Notes under the pieces: model-generated
Database searches by the model: none
Told to the model about the DNA's origin: nothing
What the model saw: the letters and a program-made list of their open reading frames with translations, nothing else
DNA from: Rhizobiales bacterium Ga0077548
GTDB lineage: Bacteria; Pseudomonadota; Alphaproteobacteria; Rhizobiales; Xanthobacteraceae
DNA: 64,000 nucleotides
Assembly (NCBI GenBank): GCA_001464215.1
Contig: LNEZ01000085.1
Span: forward strand, 16,996 to 80,995
Direction: 5' to 3'
Program-made: the position numbers and the translations under genes
Part shown: piece after piece, positions 36,019 to 45,254 of the stretch
How positions within the stretch are numbered: the first letter of the stretch is position 1
Layout: every line of letters starts with the position of its first letter

Positions 36019-36891
36019 ATGAATTCGACGCCTGTCGCGCCCGCAAAGATCAATCTGTTCCTGCACGTGGGTTCCACCCGCGCCGACGGCTATCATCCGA
36101 TCGAAAGTCTCGTGGCTTTCGCAGATACCGGCGACGATCTGCAATTCACGCCCGGCGGCGATGCATTTTCTATCCGCGTAACCGGAGCGTATGCGGAGGC
36201 CTCGGGTAAGCCCGAAGACAACCTCGTGCTGAAGGCTGCAAATCTTTTTGCGCAGAATATTCCCGGCGTATCTCGCGGCGCGTTTTCGCTCACGAAGAAT
36301 CTACCTGCGGGCGCCGGTCTCGGCGGAGGTTCGTCGGACGCGGCGGCGGCGCTGCGTATCCTCGCGGAACATAAAGGTCTTTCCGCATCCGACCCGGCTG
36401 TGCTTGCAGCCGCGCATGAAACCGGCGCGGATGTCGCGGTCTGTCTCGAACGAAAAGCGCGGCTGATTTCCGGGATCGGCGAAATATTGTCCGAGCCAAT
36501 TTCGATTCCGCCGCTCTCGGCCGTACTGGTTTGGCCGAACTCCTCCGCTTCGACGCCGGCCGTCTATCGCGCATTCGACGCGGCGGAGATCAAACACTCA
36601 ACTCCGTTCGGTCTTCGCCCGAAAGACTTTCCGCGCGAGCGGGTTGCGTTTCTGGAGTTTCTTAAAAGGCAGAATAACGACCTCACGCGGGCGGCATGGC
36701 AAGTCACGCCGAATGTCGCGGAAGCGGAAGCGGTGCTGCGCGCCGTCGATCGCACGCAATTGATCCGGATGAGCGGCTCAGGATCTGCAGTGTTTGCGCT
36801 CTACGAATCCATAGAGATCGCGGAAGCCGAAGCCGCCGCGGTTCGCGCGCGTTACCCGGACTGGTGGGTAGTCGCGGTTACTTTAAGTTAG
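36019..36891 (+). CDS. ispE: 4-diphosphocytidyl-2-C-methyl-D-erythritol kinase
   Basis: 290 residues from the ATG at 36019. GHMP kinase that phosphorylates CDP-methylerythritol in the MEP isoprenoid pathway. Signatures: VAPAKINLFLHVGSTRADGYHPIESL near the N-terminus, the ATP loop LPAGAGLGGGSSDAAAALRIL, GADVAVCLE and the C-terminal RMSGSGSAVFALYE. Its end overlaps the convergent polyprenyl synthase by four bases. dxs lies upstream in the window at 9-11 kb. No clear ribosome site; an earlier GTG in frame is possible. Confidence 0.95.
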   Translation: MNSTPVAPAKINLFLHVGSTRADGYHPIESLVAFADTGDDLQFTPGGDAFSIRVTGAYAEASGKPEDNLVLKAANLFAQNIPGVSRGAFSLTKNLPAGAGLGGGSSDAAAALRILAEHKGLSASDPAVLAAAHETGADVAVCLERKARLISGIGEILSEPISIPPLSAVLVWPNSSASTPAVYRAFDAAEIKHSTPFGLRPKDFPRERVAFLEFLKRQNNDLTRAAWQVTPNVAEAEAVLRAVDRTQLIRMSGSGSAVFALYESIEIAEAEAAAVRARYPDWWVVAVTLS

Positions 36892-37895
36892 TGCGCTCTC
36901 GAGACGCAGAAGTCGACTACGTCGAGCAACGCCTGCTTGCCGTCCGCCTGCGGGAAAATTGCTAACGCATCCTTCGCAATCGCGCCGTAATGGCGTGCGC
37001 GCTCGACGGTGTCTTCCAGCGCGCGGTGCTTCTTCAGCAATTCGATTGCGTGTTCGAGATCGCCGTCCGCGATCTCCCCGCTCTGAATACATTTCTTCCA
37101 GAACGTGCGCTCGGTCTCGCTGCCACGCCGGAACGCGAGAATGACCGGGAGCGTGATTTTTCCCTCGCGGAAGTCGTCGCCGACATTCTTGCCGATCTTG
37201 GCGCGGCTGCCGCCGTAATCGAGCGCGTCATCGACAAGCTGGAACGCGATGCCGAGATTGTTGCCGAACGAACAGGCCGCTTCCTGCTCCACCTTCGGGC
37301 GGGCGGAAATCACCGGACCGACTTCACAAGCCGCCGCGAATAACTCGGCGGTCTTCGCCCGGATGACCGCAAGATAAGCGTCCTCGGTGGTGTCGAGATT
37401 CTTCGCCGCCGCAAGCTGCATCACCTCGCCTTCGGCGATGACGGCAGCCGCAGTCGAAAGAATTTCGAGTGCGCGAAGGTTTCCGACCTCGACCATCATG
37501 CGGAAAGCCTGACCGAGCAGGAAGTCGCCGACCAGCACGCTCGCCTCGTTGCCCCAGACCATGCGCGCGGAAGGTTTGCCGCGTCGAAGCTCGCTCTCGT
37601 CCACGACATCGTCGTGCAGGAGCGTCGCCGTGTGCATAAATTCGACGGAGGCCGCGAGATTGATGTGGCCGGTGCCGCGATAGCCGGTGAGCACGGCGGT
37701 CGCCAATGTCAGCATTGGCCGCAGGCGCTTGCCGCCCGAGGAGATCAGATGGTTCGCGACCTCCGGAATCATGGTGACCTCCGAGCCGGTGCGGCTCAGA
37801 ATCAGCTCGTTGACCTTTTGCAGATCGGAACGAACGAGGCTGCTCAGGCGTTCGATGGAAGGCTCAGGCGCCTCGAAGGGCAGGACGACGGCCAC
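36888..37895 (-). CDS. Polyprenyl synthetase (long-chain, octaprenyl/decaprenyl diphosphate synthase-like)
   Basis: 335 residues, trans-prenyltransferase. First Asp-rich motif LLHDDVVDESELRRG and second FQLVDDALDYGG bind magnesium diphosphates; SSGGKRLRPML is the conserved GKRxRP. It elongates farnesyl diphosphate with isopentenyl diphosphate to make the ubiquinone side chain, and length plus lack of bulky residues before the first motif suggests a C40-C50 product. Start is GTG with GGAG about ten bases upstream. It is convergent with ispE, linking two isoprenoid genes. Confidence 0.93.
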   Translation of the reverse strand: MAVVLPFEAPEPSIERLSSLVRSDLQKVNELILSRTGSEVTMIPEVANHLISSGGKRLRPMLTLATAVLTGYRGTGHINLAASVEFMHTATLLHDDVVDESELRRGKPSARMVWGNEASVLVGDFLLGQAFRMMVEVGNLRALEILSTAAAVIAEGEVMQLAAAKNLDTTEDAYLAVIRAKTAELFAAACEVGPVISARPKVEQEAACSFGNNLGIAFQLVDDALDYGGSRAKIGKNVGDDFREGKITLPVILAFRRGSETERTFWKKCIQSGEIADGDLEHAIELLKKHRALEDTVERARHYGAIAKDALAIFPQADGKQALLDVVDFCVSRAH

Positions 37896-37999
37896 GCGAT
37901 TAACACTCCATTTGCCGCACTTTAAGAGCGCACCCTATCCCGGGCAACCCGCCACGGCGCCGCCGCTTTCCCCCGGCAAGCGCTTGCGGCATAGATAGT

Positions 38000-38024
38000 G
38001 GCGCCGCCGGGCGCCCATTTTTTT
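38000..38024 (+). promoter_or_regulatory. Terminator-like hairpin in the glycosyltransferase leader
   Basis: GGCGCC (38000-38005), loop GCCG, GGCGCC (38010-38015), then CA and seven T residues (38018-38024) directly followed by the GGAG ribosome site and the ATG at 38035. The form is that of an intrinsic terminator, but it sits ahead of the gene rather than after one, so it may attenuate transcription or end a short leader RNA. Confidence 0.5.
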
Positions 38025-38034
38025 GGAGAACTCG

Positions 38035-39054
38035 ATGCTCACCCGGACTGCCGCCAAGTCCAGTGCCAAGTCCAGTGCCATGTCCAACGCGAAGTCCAAA
38101 AGCTCAGCCCGCGTCCGTCTGCCGCAAGGGCTGAAGATCGCGGTGATCGTGCCCTGCTACAACGAAGAGGCGGCGATCGGCACGGTCGTGAAGCAATTCC
38201 GCGCGGCGCTGCCGGCCGCGGACATCTATGTTTACGACAACAACTCCAAGGACGGCACGATTGCCGCCGCCAAGAAGGCCGGCGCGATCGTCAACGTCGA
38301 GACGCGGCAGGGCAAAGGCCATGTCGTGCGGCGTATGTTCGGCGACATCGACGCCGACGTTTATGTGATGATCGACGGCGACGCGACCTATGACGCACCG
38401 AGCGCGCCGAAAATGATCGCAGCCCTCGTCGCGGAAAAACTCGACATGGTGGTCGGCTCGCGCGTCGATCAGGAGGTCGAGGCCTATCGGCCCGGCCATC
38501 GTTTCGGCAACTGGATTCTAACCGAGTTCGTGAAGCGCATCTTCGGCAAGAGCTTCAACGACATTCTTTCCGGCTACCGCATCTTCTCGCGCCGCTTCGT
38601 GAAATCTTTCCCGGCGCTTTCGACCGGATTCGAAATCGAAACCGAGCTGACCGTGCACTCGCTGGAACTCGGTATGCCGGTCGCGGAAATCGAGACGCCT
38701 TATTATGCGCGTCCGGAAGGCTCGACCTCGAAACTGAACACCTACCGCGACGGCATCCGCATCCTGTGGACCATCGGAAAGCTGTTCCGCACCGAACGTC
38801 CGATGCAATTCTTTTCAATCATTTCGTTCTTCTTCTTCTTAGCGTCGGTCGTAATCGCGTTTCCGGTGTTCAGGACATTTTTCGAGACGGGCCTGGTGCC
38901 GCGCTTGCCGACCGCAATCCTTGCGATGGCGTTGATGCTCTTGTCGTTCCTTTCGCTGATGTCGGGACTGATCCTCGACACCGTCACGCGCGGGCGGCGC
39001 GAGTTGAAGCGGCTCACCTATCTCTCTTATCCCGCGCCCGGAAATCAGCGCTGA
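38035..39054 (+). CDS. Family 2 glycosyltransferase (polyprenyl-phosphate type)
   Basis: 339 residues from the ATG at 38035 (GGAG seven bases before). The N-terminal 25 residues are a low-complexity AKSSAKSSAMSNAKSKSSA stretch from a 12-base tandem repeat. The GT-A domain has VIVPCYNEEAAIG, YDNNSKDGT, MIDGDATYD (metal-binding acidic motif), GKSFNDILSGYRIFSRRF and a STGFEIETELTVH motif; two C-terminal membrane helices follow. This is the layout of dolichol/undecaprenyl-phosphate sugar transferases that load a sugar on a lipid carrier. The sugar is unknown. The DUF2007 gene begins at the next base after the stop. Confidence 0.9.
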   Translation: MLTRTAAKSSAKSSAMSNAKSKSSARVRLPQGLKIAVIVPCYNEEAAIGTVVKQFRAALPAADIYVYDNNSKDGTIAAAKKAGAIVNVETRQGKGHVVRRMFGDIDADVYVMIDGDATYDAPSAPKMIAALVAEKLDMVVGSRVDQEVEAYRPGHRFGNWILTEFVKRIFGKSFNDILSGYRIFSRRFVKSFPALSTGFEIETELTVHSLELGMPVAEIETPYYARPEGSTSKLNTYRDGIRILWTIGKLFRTERPMQFFSIISFFFFLASVVIAFPVFRTFFETGLVPRLPTAILAMALMLLSFLSLMSGLILDTVTRGRRELKRLTYLSYPAPGNQR

Positions 39055-39279
39055 ATGCATGAGCTTGTCCGCACCAACGACGCAGTGCTGATTACAGCAA
39101 TTGAAGCGCTCTTGAAGGGCGCGAATATCCCCTGCTTTGTCGCGGACCAGAACATGAGCGTCATGGAAGGCTCGCTCGGCTTTCTGCCGCGGCGCGTACT
39201 TGTCTCAGAAGATGATGAGGAACGCGCAAAGCGGCTGCTCACCGACGCCGGCTATGGCGGCGTGCTGAAATCGGATTGA
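39055..39279 (+). CDS. DUF2007 domain-containing protein
   Basis: 74 residues. The LVRTNDAVLITAIEALLKGANIPCFVADQNMS stretch and the C-terminal RRVLVSEDDEERAKRLL fit the small DUF2007 (putative signal-transducing) fold. No catalytic residues are apparent. The ATG directly follows the glycosyltransferase stop, and the tRNA methyltransferase gene starts two bases after it, so it is cotranscribed in a tight run. The function is unknown. Confidence 0.88.
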   Translation: MHELVRTNDAVLITAIEALLKGANIPCFVADQNMSVMEGSLGFLPRRVLVSEDDEERAKRLLTDAGYGGVLKSD

Positions 39280-39280
39280 G

Positions 39281-40009
39281 ATGGACACGACCGACGACAC
39301 CGTCCTCGGCGGAAAACTGAAGCTTTCGCAACCGCGCAGCGGGCATCGCGCGGGTCACGATGCGATCCTGCTCGCCGCCGCAGCCCCCAAATCCATGATG
39401 GCACTCGATCTCGGTGCCGGTGTCGGCACTGCTGGGCTTGCGCTGCTCGCACGAAAAATAGTTTCGCAGGTGACAATGGTAGAAGTCGATGCAGCGCTTT
39501 CTACGCTTTCCTCGCATAACGCAAACCGCAACGGCTTCGCCGACTCCGTGCGCATTCTGCGCGGCGACATCACGGAAGATTTACCGCTGCAAATGGATGC
39601 ATACGATCTCGTAATCATGAACCCGCCTTTCAACGACGCAAATATGTTGCAGGCTTCGCTCGATTCGGCGCGGGCGAAAGCGCATACGGCAAGCACCGCG
39701 ACAACGGAGAGCTGGATCACGCGTGCCGCGCGTCACTGCAAGGCAGGCGGCGTCTTAACAATCATTCATCGGCCGGAAGCGACATTACCAATCCTTAAGT
39801 CGATGGACGGGCGCTTCGGTGCTATTGAATTACTGCCGGTATTTCCAAAACCGGAATCTGCTGCGATCCGCTTGATCGTGCGGGCCATCAAAGGGCGAAA
39901 GACGCCAACGCAGATGCTTCCCGGCATCACTCTCAACGACAAAGACGGAAAACCCAGCGCGGCCGCGGAACGAATCCTTCGCGACGGCGCTTCCCTGTTC
40001 GGAGACTGA
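39281..40009 (+). CDS. tRNA1(Val) (adenine-N6)-methyltransferase-like protein
   Basis: 242 residues, class I SAM methyltransferase. SAM motif LDLGAGVGTAGLALL, the acidic strand VEVDAALS, and the amino-methyltransferase motif NPPF (VIMNPPFNDA). The N-terminal KLSQPRSGHRAGHDAILLAAAAP resembles YfiC/TrmN6, which methylates adenine 37 of tRNA1(Val). N6-adenine RNA methylation is likely; the exact tRNA is inferred. It sits between DUF2007 and an S49 peptidase with 1-3 base gaps. Confidence 0.9.
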   Translation: MDTTDDTVLGGKLKLSQPRSGHRAGHDAILLAAAAPKSMMALDLGAGVGTAGLALLARKIVSQVTMVEVDAALSTLSSHNANRNGFADSVRILRGDITEDLPLQMDAYDLVIMNPPFNDANMLQASLDSARAKAHTASTATTESWITRAARHCKAGGVLTIIHRPEATLPILKSMDGRFGAIELLPVFPKPESAAIRLIVRAIKGRKTPTQMLPGITLNDKDGKPSAAAERILRDGASLFGD

Positions 40010-40012
40010 GCG

Positions 40013-40864
40013 ATGGCAAGCAACGATAGAAACGGATTTTTCTCGCGGCTATTCCGCAGGCGCCCCGTGGTGCCGGTGGTGCGGCTTTCCGGACCTATCG
40101 GCATGAATATGCCGCTCGTCTCTTCGATGTCGCTCGCGTCAGTGTCAAAGCAGCTCGACAAGGCATTCGGCTATAAGAAGGCCGCTGCGGTTGCGCTGGT
40201 CGTGAACTCGCCCGGCGGCGCGCCGGCGCAATCGCATTTAATTCACCAGCGCATCCGGCAGCTTGCCGAGAAGAATAAGAAGAAGGTCATCGTCTACGTG
40301 GAAGATGTTGCCGCGAGCGGCGGCTACATGATTGCCTGCGCCGGCGACGAAATCATCGCAGATAATTATTCCATCGTCGGCTCGATAGGCGTCGTTTCCG
40401 CGAGCTTCGGCTTCGAGAAGATGATCAAAAAACTCGGCATCGAACGCCGCGTTTACACCTCCGGCGACAGCAAACGGCAGCTTGACGCGTTCCTGCCCGA
40501 GAAACCGGAAGACATCCGCCGCCTCAAAGCGCTGCAAACGAAAATTCATGAAGACTTCATCGCGCTTGTGAAGCGCGGACGCGGCAAGCGGCTCAAGAGT
40601 TCGGACAAGACGCTGTTTAACGGCGAATACTGGCTCGCCGAACAGGCGATGGAATACGGCCTGATCGACGGCATCGGCGACCTGCGCGGCACGCTGCAAA
40701 AGCGCTTCGGGAAGCACGTGCTGACGCCCCTGATTGCGCCGGCAAGCGGATTTTTCGCCCGTCGCATTCCCGGTATGTCCGGCGCTATACTGCCGGACGA
40801 TTGGGCAAGAACGGCACTCGCCGCTGCGGACGAACGCGCGCTTTGGGGCCGCTACGGTTTATAA
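40013..40864 (+). CDS. S49 family peptidase (SppA/SohB-like)
   Basis: 283 residues. Signal-peptide-peptidase-type serine protease with Ser/Lys dyad: S102 in DVAASGGYMIACAGDEI and K154 in TSGDSKRQLDAF. The fold features VNSPGGAPAQSHLI and YSIVGSIGVVSASFGF are typical of S49. The N-terminus has no strong membrane helix (RLFRRRPVVPVVRLSGPIGMNMP), so it is a short SppA-like form. It probably degrades leftover signal or membrane peptides. It is downstream of the tRNA methyltransferase by three bases. Confidence 0.92.
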   Translation: MASNDRNGFFSRLFRRRPVVPVVRLSGPIGMNMPLVSSMSLASVSKQLDKAFGYKKAAAVALVVNSPGGAPAQSHLIHQRIRQLAEKNKKKVIVYVEDVAASGGYMIACAGDEIIADNYSIVGSIGVVSASFGFEKMIKKLGIERRVYTSGDSKRQLDAFLPEKPEDIRRLKALQTKIHEDFIALVKRGRGKRLKSSDKTLFNGEYWLAEQAMEYGLIDGIGDLRGTLQKRFGKHVLTPLIAPASGFFARRIPGMSGAILPDDWARTALAAADERALWGRYGL

Positions 40865-40887
40865 GGTTTCACGCGAGGGATTTTACG

Positions 40888-41070
40888 ATGCCTCCTCTTG
40901 TTGTCTGGTTGATCGGCGCGGCAGGAGCCGTGATCGGCGCCAAGCTGTGGTCGATGGCCGAGAGACGAGCGAACGAGGATCTCGAGCGCGTCCGTAATGC
41001 AGAGCGCGACGAAGTACGGCAACTCGAGCGCGACCCCGTCACCGGCACCTATCGGCCGCGAAAATCGTGA
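40888..41070 (+). CDS. Small membrane-anchored hypothetical protein
   Basis: 60 residues starting at the ATG at 40888 with a GCGAGGGA ribosome site. One N-terminal hydrophobic helix (LVVWLIGAAGAVIGAKLW) is followed by a charged helix (RRANEDLERVRNAERDEVRQLERD) and a conserved-looking PVTGTYRP tail. I do not recognise the family, although similar short proteins occur beside S49 peptidase genes in Rhizobiales. It lies 23 bases after the S49 gene and 24 before macA. Confidence 0.75.
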   Translation: MPPLVVWLIGAAGAVIGAKLWSMAERRANEDLERVRNAERDEVRQLERDPVTGTYRPRKS

Positions 41071-41094
41071 AGCACCGTGTTGCAGAAGGCTGAT

Positions 41095-42276
41095 ATGTCC
41101 GGAATCACTTCGCGCTTTCCGCAACTCAAAGACAAGCGATGGCTCGCTTCCGTCGCGCTGTTCGGCGTGCTTGTTGCCGCGTTCGGCTGGTATTTCATCG
41201 GCGGTAGCGGCGACGATGCTGCTTCCTATCGTACGCAACCCGTCATCAAAGGCGATCTCGAAAAAACCGTAACCGCGCTTGCGCAGGTGAGGCCTAAAAC
41301 CTTCGTCGATGTCGGCACGCAGGTTTCCGGGCAGCTTCGCAAAGTCGAAGTCGAAATCGGCGATGTCGTGAAACAGGGCCAGTCGCTCGCGCAGATCGAC
41401 CCCACGGTTTACCAGACCCGCGTGCTCGCCGGCCGCGCAAAAATCGAAAACCTGAAAGCGCAACTCGAGCAGGCGCGCGCGCAACTCGTGCTGGATCAGG
41501 CGCGCGAAGACCGCGCCCGTCAGCTCTATGCCACCAACGCAACCAGCAAAGACGCGTTCGAACTTGCGACTGCCAACTTCAAGATTAACCAGGCCAAGAT
41601 CGGCTCCTTCGAGGCGCAGATCAAAGAGATGGAAGCAACGCTTCAAGGCGACGAAGCCAATCTCAACTACACCAAGATTTTCGCGCCACAGGCCGGCACC
41701 GTCGTCGATCAGATTGCGTTCGAAGGCCAGACGCTGAACGCAAACCAGACCGCGCCGATCATCGTGCGCATCGCCGATCTCGATGTCATGACGGTGTGGG
41801 CGCAAGTCGCCGAAGCCGACGTGCCGCGCATTACCGCGGGGATGCCGGTCTATTTCACGACACTCGGCTCGCCTGACAAACGCTACACCGCCACCGTGCG
41901 CCAGGTGTTGCCCACGCCGCAGACCGTCAACGACGTCATTTTATATAACGTGCTGATCGACGTTCCGAACAAGGAACGGGAACTGATGACCAATATGACC
42001 GCGCAGGTATTTTTCGTGCTCGGCGCCGTGAAAGATTCGCTCTTGGTTCCAGTCGCGGCGCTTCGCCCCTCGCAGCGCGACAAAGGCGGCTTCACCGTGC
42101 GCGTGCTCGAGAACGGGTCAGTGAAAATGAAGCGCGTCACGGTCGGTCTGCAGGACCGCAACCTTGCCGAAATCAAGAGCGGACTCAACGAAGGCGATCA
42201 GGTCGTGATCGGGCAGGTTGCGCGGTCCGACCAGAAGCAGAAAAGTTTCAGCTTCGGCAACTCGAAATTCAGATGA
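41095..42276 (+). CDS. macA: Efflux RND/ABC periplasmic adaptor subunit (MacA-like)
   Basis: 393 residues from the ATG at 41095 (AGAAGG upstream). An N-terminal membrane anchor (WLASVALFGVLVAAFGWYFIGG) is followed by the membrane-fusion fold: lipoyl half-motif LRKVEVEIGDVVKQGQSLAQIDP, a coiled-coil hairpin (about 100-190), the second lipoyl half IFAPQAGTVVDQIAFEGQTL, and beta-barrel and membrane-proximal domains. MacA links the MacB ATPase to an outer-membrane channel. It overlaps macB by ATGA. No TolC gene is adjacent. Confidence 0.9.
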   Translation: MSGITSRFPQLKDKRWLASVALFGVLVAAFGWYFIGGSGDDAASYRTQPVIKGDLEKTVTALAQVRPKTFVDVGTQVSGQLRKVEVEIGDVVKQGQSLAQIDPTVYQTRVLAGRAKIENLKAQLEQARAQLVLDQAREDRARQLYATNATSKDAFELATANFKINQAKIGSFEAQIKEMEATLQGDEANLNYTKIFAPQAGTVVDQIAFEGQTLNANQTAPIIVRIADLDVMTVWAQVAEADVPRITAGMPVYFTTLGSPDKRYTATVRQVLPTPQTVNDVILYNVLIDVPNKERELMTNMTAQVFFVLGAVKDSLLVPVAALRPSQRDKGGFTVRVLENGSVKMKRVTVGLQDRNLAEIKSGLNEGDQVVIGQVARSDQKQKSFSFGNSKFR

Positions 42277-44267
42277 ACGCCGCGCAGTATCAGAAACGCA
42301 CTTCTTCCGCTGCGCGCGCGGCAGCACCGCAATCGCCGCTTATCGAAATCACGAACGTCACCAAGCACTACCAACAGGGCACGACCACCGTTCGCGCGCT
42401 CGACGGCGTTTCGCTCACCATCGAGGCCGGAGAATTCGTCGCGATCATGGGCCAGTCCGGCTCCGGTAAATCGACGCTGATGAACATCATCGGCTGTCTC
42501 GACCGGCCGTCGGACGGCGAGTATCGCGTCACCGGCATCGATGTCGCGACATTAACCTCCGACGAGCTTGCGGCACTTCGCTGCCGCACGTTCGGCTTCG
42601 TGTTTCAGCGCTTCAACCTGATGGCCGGAATCACCGCCGCGGAGAACGTGGAAATTCCCGCAGCCTATGCCGGACGCCCGAAAAACGAGCGTGTGAAACG
42701 GGCAAAAGAATTGCTCGCGCGTCTCGGCTTGGGCGAGCGCACCGATCATCGCCCGACCGAACTTTCCGGTGGCCAGCAACAGCGCGTCTCGATCGCACGC
42801 GCGCTGATGAACGAAGCCCCCGTCATTCTCGCGGACGAACCGACCGGCGCACTCGACAGCCGCTCCGGCGAAGAAGTGCTCGCCCTTCTGAAAGAACTGC
42901 ACGCCGAAGGCCGCACCGTCATTCTGATTACGCACAACCCGGAAATCGCCGAGCACACCAACCGTGTCATTCATATCGCCGACGGCCTGATTAAATCCGA
43001 CGAGCGAAAGGTGCGCGACAAGAAAACGGCCGTACCGGAATTCAAGCTCGATCTCGCAACACGCAACCGCTGGCTGCCCGATCTCGTCGAAGCGACCAAA
43101 ATGGCGCTGCATTCGATGAAGGTGAACATCTTCCGCACCGCGCTGACGCTCTTGGGTGTCGTCATCGGCGTTGCCGCGGTCGTCGCCATGCTCGCAATCG
43201 GCGACGGCTCGAAACAGCAGGTGCTGGAGCGCATCTCGGCGATGGGCACAAACCTTCTGGTGGTGCGGCCCGGCGGTGCGCGCGTCCGGGTCGCCGGCGA
43301 TAACGCAACATTGGTCGAAGAAGACGCCAGAGCAATCGCGCAGCTTCCGGGTGTGACTGCCGTTTCCGCGGAGCGCGCGACGCGCGTCACAGTGCGCTAC
43401 GGCAACATCGACTATTCAACTCTGATACAGGGTGCCTGGCCCGGCTACGCAATCGCGCGCGATTGGGCGATGGCCGAAGGCAGCTTTATTTCCGAAGACG
43501 ACGTGAAGGGCTACGCGCCGGTCGTCGTGCTCGGCAAGACCGTTGCCAATACGCTATTCCCCGACGGAGCGAGCCCGGTCGGAAAATACTTGCTGGTTCG
43601 CAATGTGCCGTTCGAGATCGCGGGCGTGCTCAGCACGCGCGGGGCTACCCCTTGGGGCACGGATCAGGATGACATCGTCATCATGCCGCTCTCGACCGGA
43701 TATATGCGTATCTTCGGGCGGCGCTTTCTCAATTCGGTAACGGTGCTTGTCGCCGACTCGAACGAGATCACCGAAACGCAGACGGCAATCGAAAAACTCG
43801 TCACCGAACGGCACCGCGGCGTCACCGACTTCACGATCCGCAACACCGCCTCGATTCTGGAAGCTGCCATCGCAACACAGGAAACGTTGACGCTGCTGCT
43901 CGCCTCGGTTGCCGCGATTTCGCTCTTGGTCGGCGGCATCGGTGTCATGAACATCATGCTCGTTTCCGTCACCGAGCGGACACGCGAAATCGGCGTGCGC
44001 ATGGCGACCGGAGCGCGCATGGGCAACATTCTTCTTCAGTTCAATACCGAGGCGCTTGTGGTCTGCGGCATAGGCGGCCTCGCCGGCGTTGCAATCGGCA
44101 TCGCGGTCGCGCTGATCGTGCAGAGTTTCGGTGTCGCGATCCTGCTCTCGCCGTTGCCGGCGATTCTCGCGTTCTCCTGCGCGTTCCTGACCGGGCTCTT
44201 GTTCGGCTATCTACCCGCGCGAAAAGCCGCGCAGATGGACCCGGTAGTGGCGCTTTCCTACGAGTAG
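42273..44267 (+). CDS. macB: ABC transporter permease/ATP-binding protein (MacB-like)
   Basis: 664 residues, the usual MacB length. The N-terminal ATPase has Walker [10 protein letters not shown] at 60-68, the signature LSGGQQQR and Walker [15 protein letters not shown] helix then leads to the large periplasmic MacB_PCD domain and three C-terminal FtsX-type helices ([40 protein letters not shown]). It powers export of macrolides, peptides or heme-type substrates with MacA and TolC; the true substrate is unknown. It is coupled to macA and followed by glyQ. Confidence 0.93.
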   Translation: MNAAQYQKRTSSAARAAAPQSPLIEITNVTKHYQQGTTTVRALDGVSLTIEAGEFVAIMGQSGSGKSTLMNIIGCLDRPSDGEYRVTGIDVATLTSDELAALRCRTFGFVFQRFNLMAGITAAENVEIPAAYAGRPKNERVKRAKELLARLGLGERTDHRPTELSGGQQQRVSIARALMNEAPVILADEPTGALDSRSGEEVLALLKELHAEGRTVILITHNPEIAEHTNRVIHIADGLIKSDERKVRDKKTAVPEFKLDLATRNRWLPDLVEATKMALHSMKVNIFRTALTLLGVVIGVAAVVAMLAIGDGSKQQVLERISAMGTNLLVVRPGGARVRVAGDNATLVEEDARAIAQLPGVTAVSAERATRVTVRYGNIDYSTLIQGAWPGYAIARDWAMAEGSFISEDDVKGYAPVVVLGKTVANTLFPDGASPVGKYLLVRNVPFEIAGVLSTRGATPWGTDQDDIVIMPLSTGYMRIFGRRFLNSVTVLVADSNEITETQTAIEKLVTERHRGVTDFTIRNTASILEAAIATQETLTLLLASVAAISLLVGGIGVMNIMLVSVTERTREIGVRMATGARMGNILLQFNTEALVVCGIGGLAGVAIGIAVALIVQSFGVAILLSPLPAILAFSCAFLTGLLFGYLPARKAAQMDPVVALSYE

Positions 44268-44324
44268 CTTGCCTTCGCTGCCCCTGCTGCCTAGGGTCGC
44301 GCCGATTTTCGAGACCGGCGCAAA

Positions 44325-45254
44325 ATGTCCGACAAGAACGATCCGTTATCGCCTGCCCGCTCCTTTCAGGGCCTGATCCTCGCGCTCCAGAATTTCTGGG
44401 CGAAGCAGGGTTGCGTGATCCTGCAGCCTTACGACATGGAGATGGGTGCCGGCACCTTTCACCCGGCGACGACGCTGCGCGCGCTCGGGCCGAAGCCGTG
44501 GAACGTCGCCTACGTGCAGCCGTCGCGCCGCCCGAAAGACGGCCGCTATGGCGAGAACCCGAACCGGCTCCAGCATTATTATCAGTATCAGGTGATCTTG
44601 AAGCCATCGCCGCCGAATTTGCAGGAGCTTTATCTGCAATCGCTCGCCGCGATCGGCATCGACGCCAAGGTCCACGACATCCGCTTCGCCGAAGACGACT
44701 GGGAAAGCCCGACGCTCGGCGCGTGGGGCCTCGGCTGGGAATGCTGGTGCGACGGCATGGAAGTTTCGCAGTTCACTTATTTCCAGCAGGTCGCAGGCTT
44801 CGAATGCGCGCCGGTTTCGGGCGAGCTTACTTACGGTCTCGAGCGGCTCGCGATGTACGTGCAGGGCGTCGAGAACGTTTACGATCTCAACTTCAACGGG
44901 TTAGAGGGCGATAAAAAAGTCACTTACGGCGACGTGTTCCTGCAAGCCGAAAAAGAATATTCGAAGCACAATTTCGAACTCGCCGACACCGAGATGCTTT
45001 TTCAGCAGTTCAAGATGGCGGAGAGCGCCTGCACCAAATATCTCGAAGCGGGCTGGAAAGATGGCAGCCGGGAAGAGCATCTGATGGCCCTGCCCGCCTA
45101 CGACCAGTGCATCAAGGCGAGTCATGTCTTTAACCTGCTCGACTCGCGCGGCGTGATCTCGGTCACCGAACGCCAAAGCTATATCCTGCGCGTGCGCGAG
45201 CTTGCGAAGGCCTGTGGCGCGGCGTGGCTGAAAACCGAAGGAGGCCGCGCATGA
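44325..45254 (+). CDS. glyQ: Glycine-tRNA ligase alpha subunit
   Basis: 309 residues. Class II synthetase catalytic subunit: [45 protein letters not shown] at the N-terminus, [32 protein letters not shown], and the conserved [30 protein letters not shown]. It forms an alpha2beta2 enzyme with GlyS to charge tRNA-Gly. A hydrolase gene separates it from glyS, overlapping its stop by ATGA, so all three are probably one coupled unit. Confidence 0.97.
   Translation: MSDKNDPLSPARSFQGLILALQNFWAKQGCVILQPYDMEMGAGTFHPATTLRALGPKPWNVAYVQPSRRPKDGRYGENPNRLQHYYQYQVILKPSPPNLQELYLQSLAAIGIDAKVHDIRFAEDDWESPTLGAWGLGWECWCDGMEVSQFTYFQQVAGFECAPVSGELTYGLERLAMYVQGVENVYDLNFNGLEGDKKVTYGDVFLQAEKEYSKHNFELADTEMLFQQFKMAESACTKYLEAGWKDGSREEHLMALPAYDQCIKASHVFNLLDSRGVISVTERQSYILRVRELAKACGAAWLKTEGGRA

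Noticed and set aside
41095..44267. macAB as a new antimicrobial-peptide or bacteriocin export system
   Set aside because: No precursor peptide, maturation enzyme or outer-membrane channel gene lies nearby; it is an ordinary MacAB pair.
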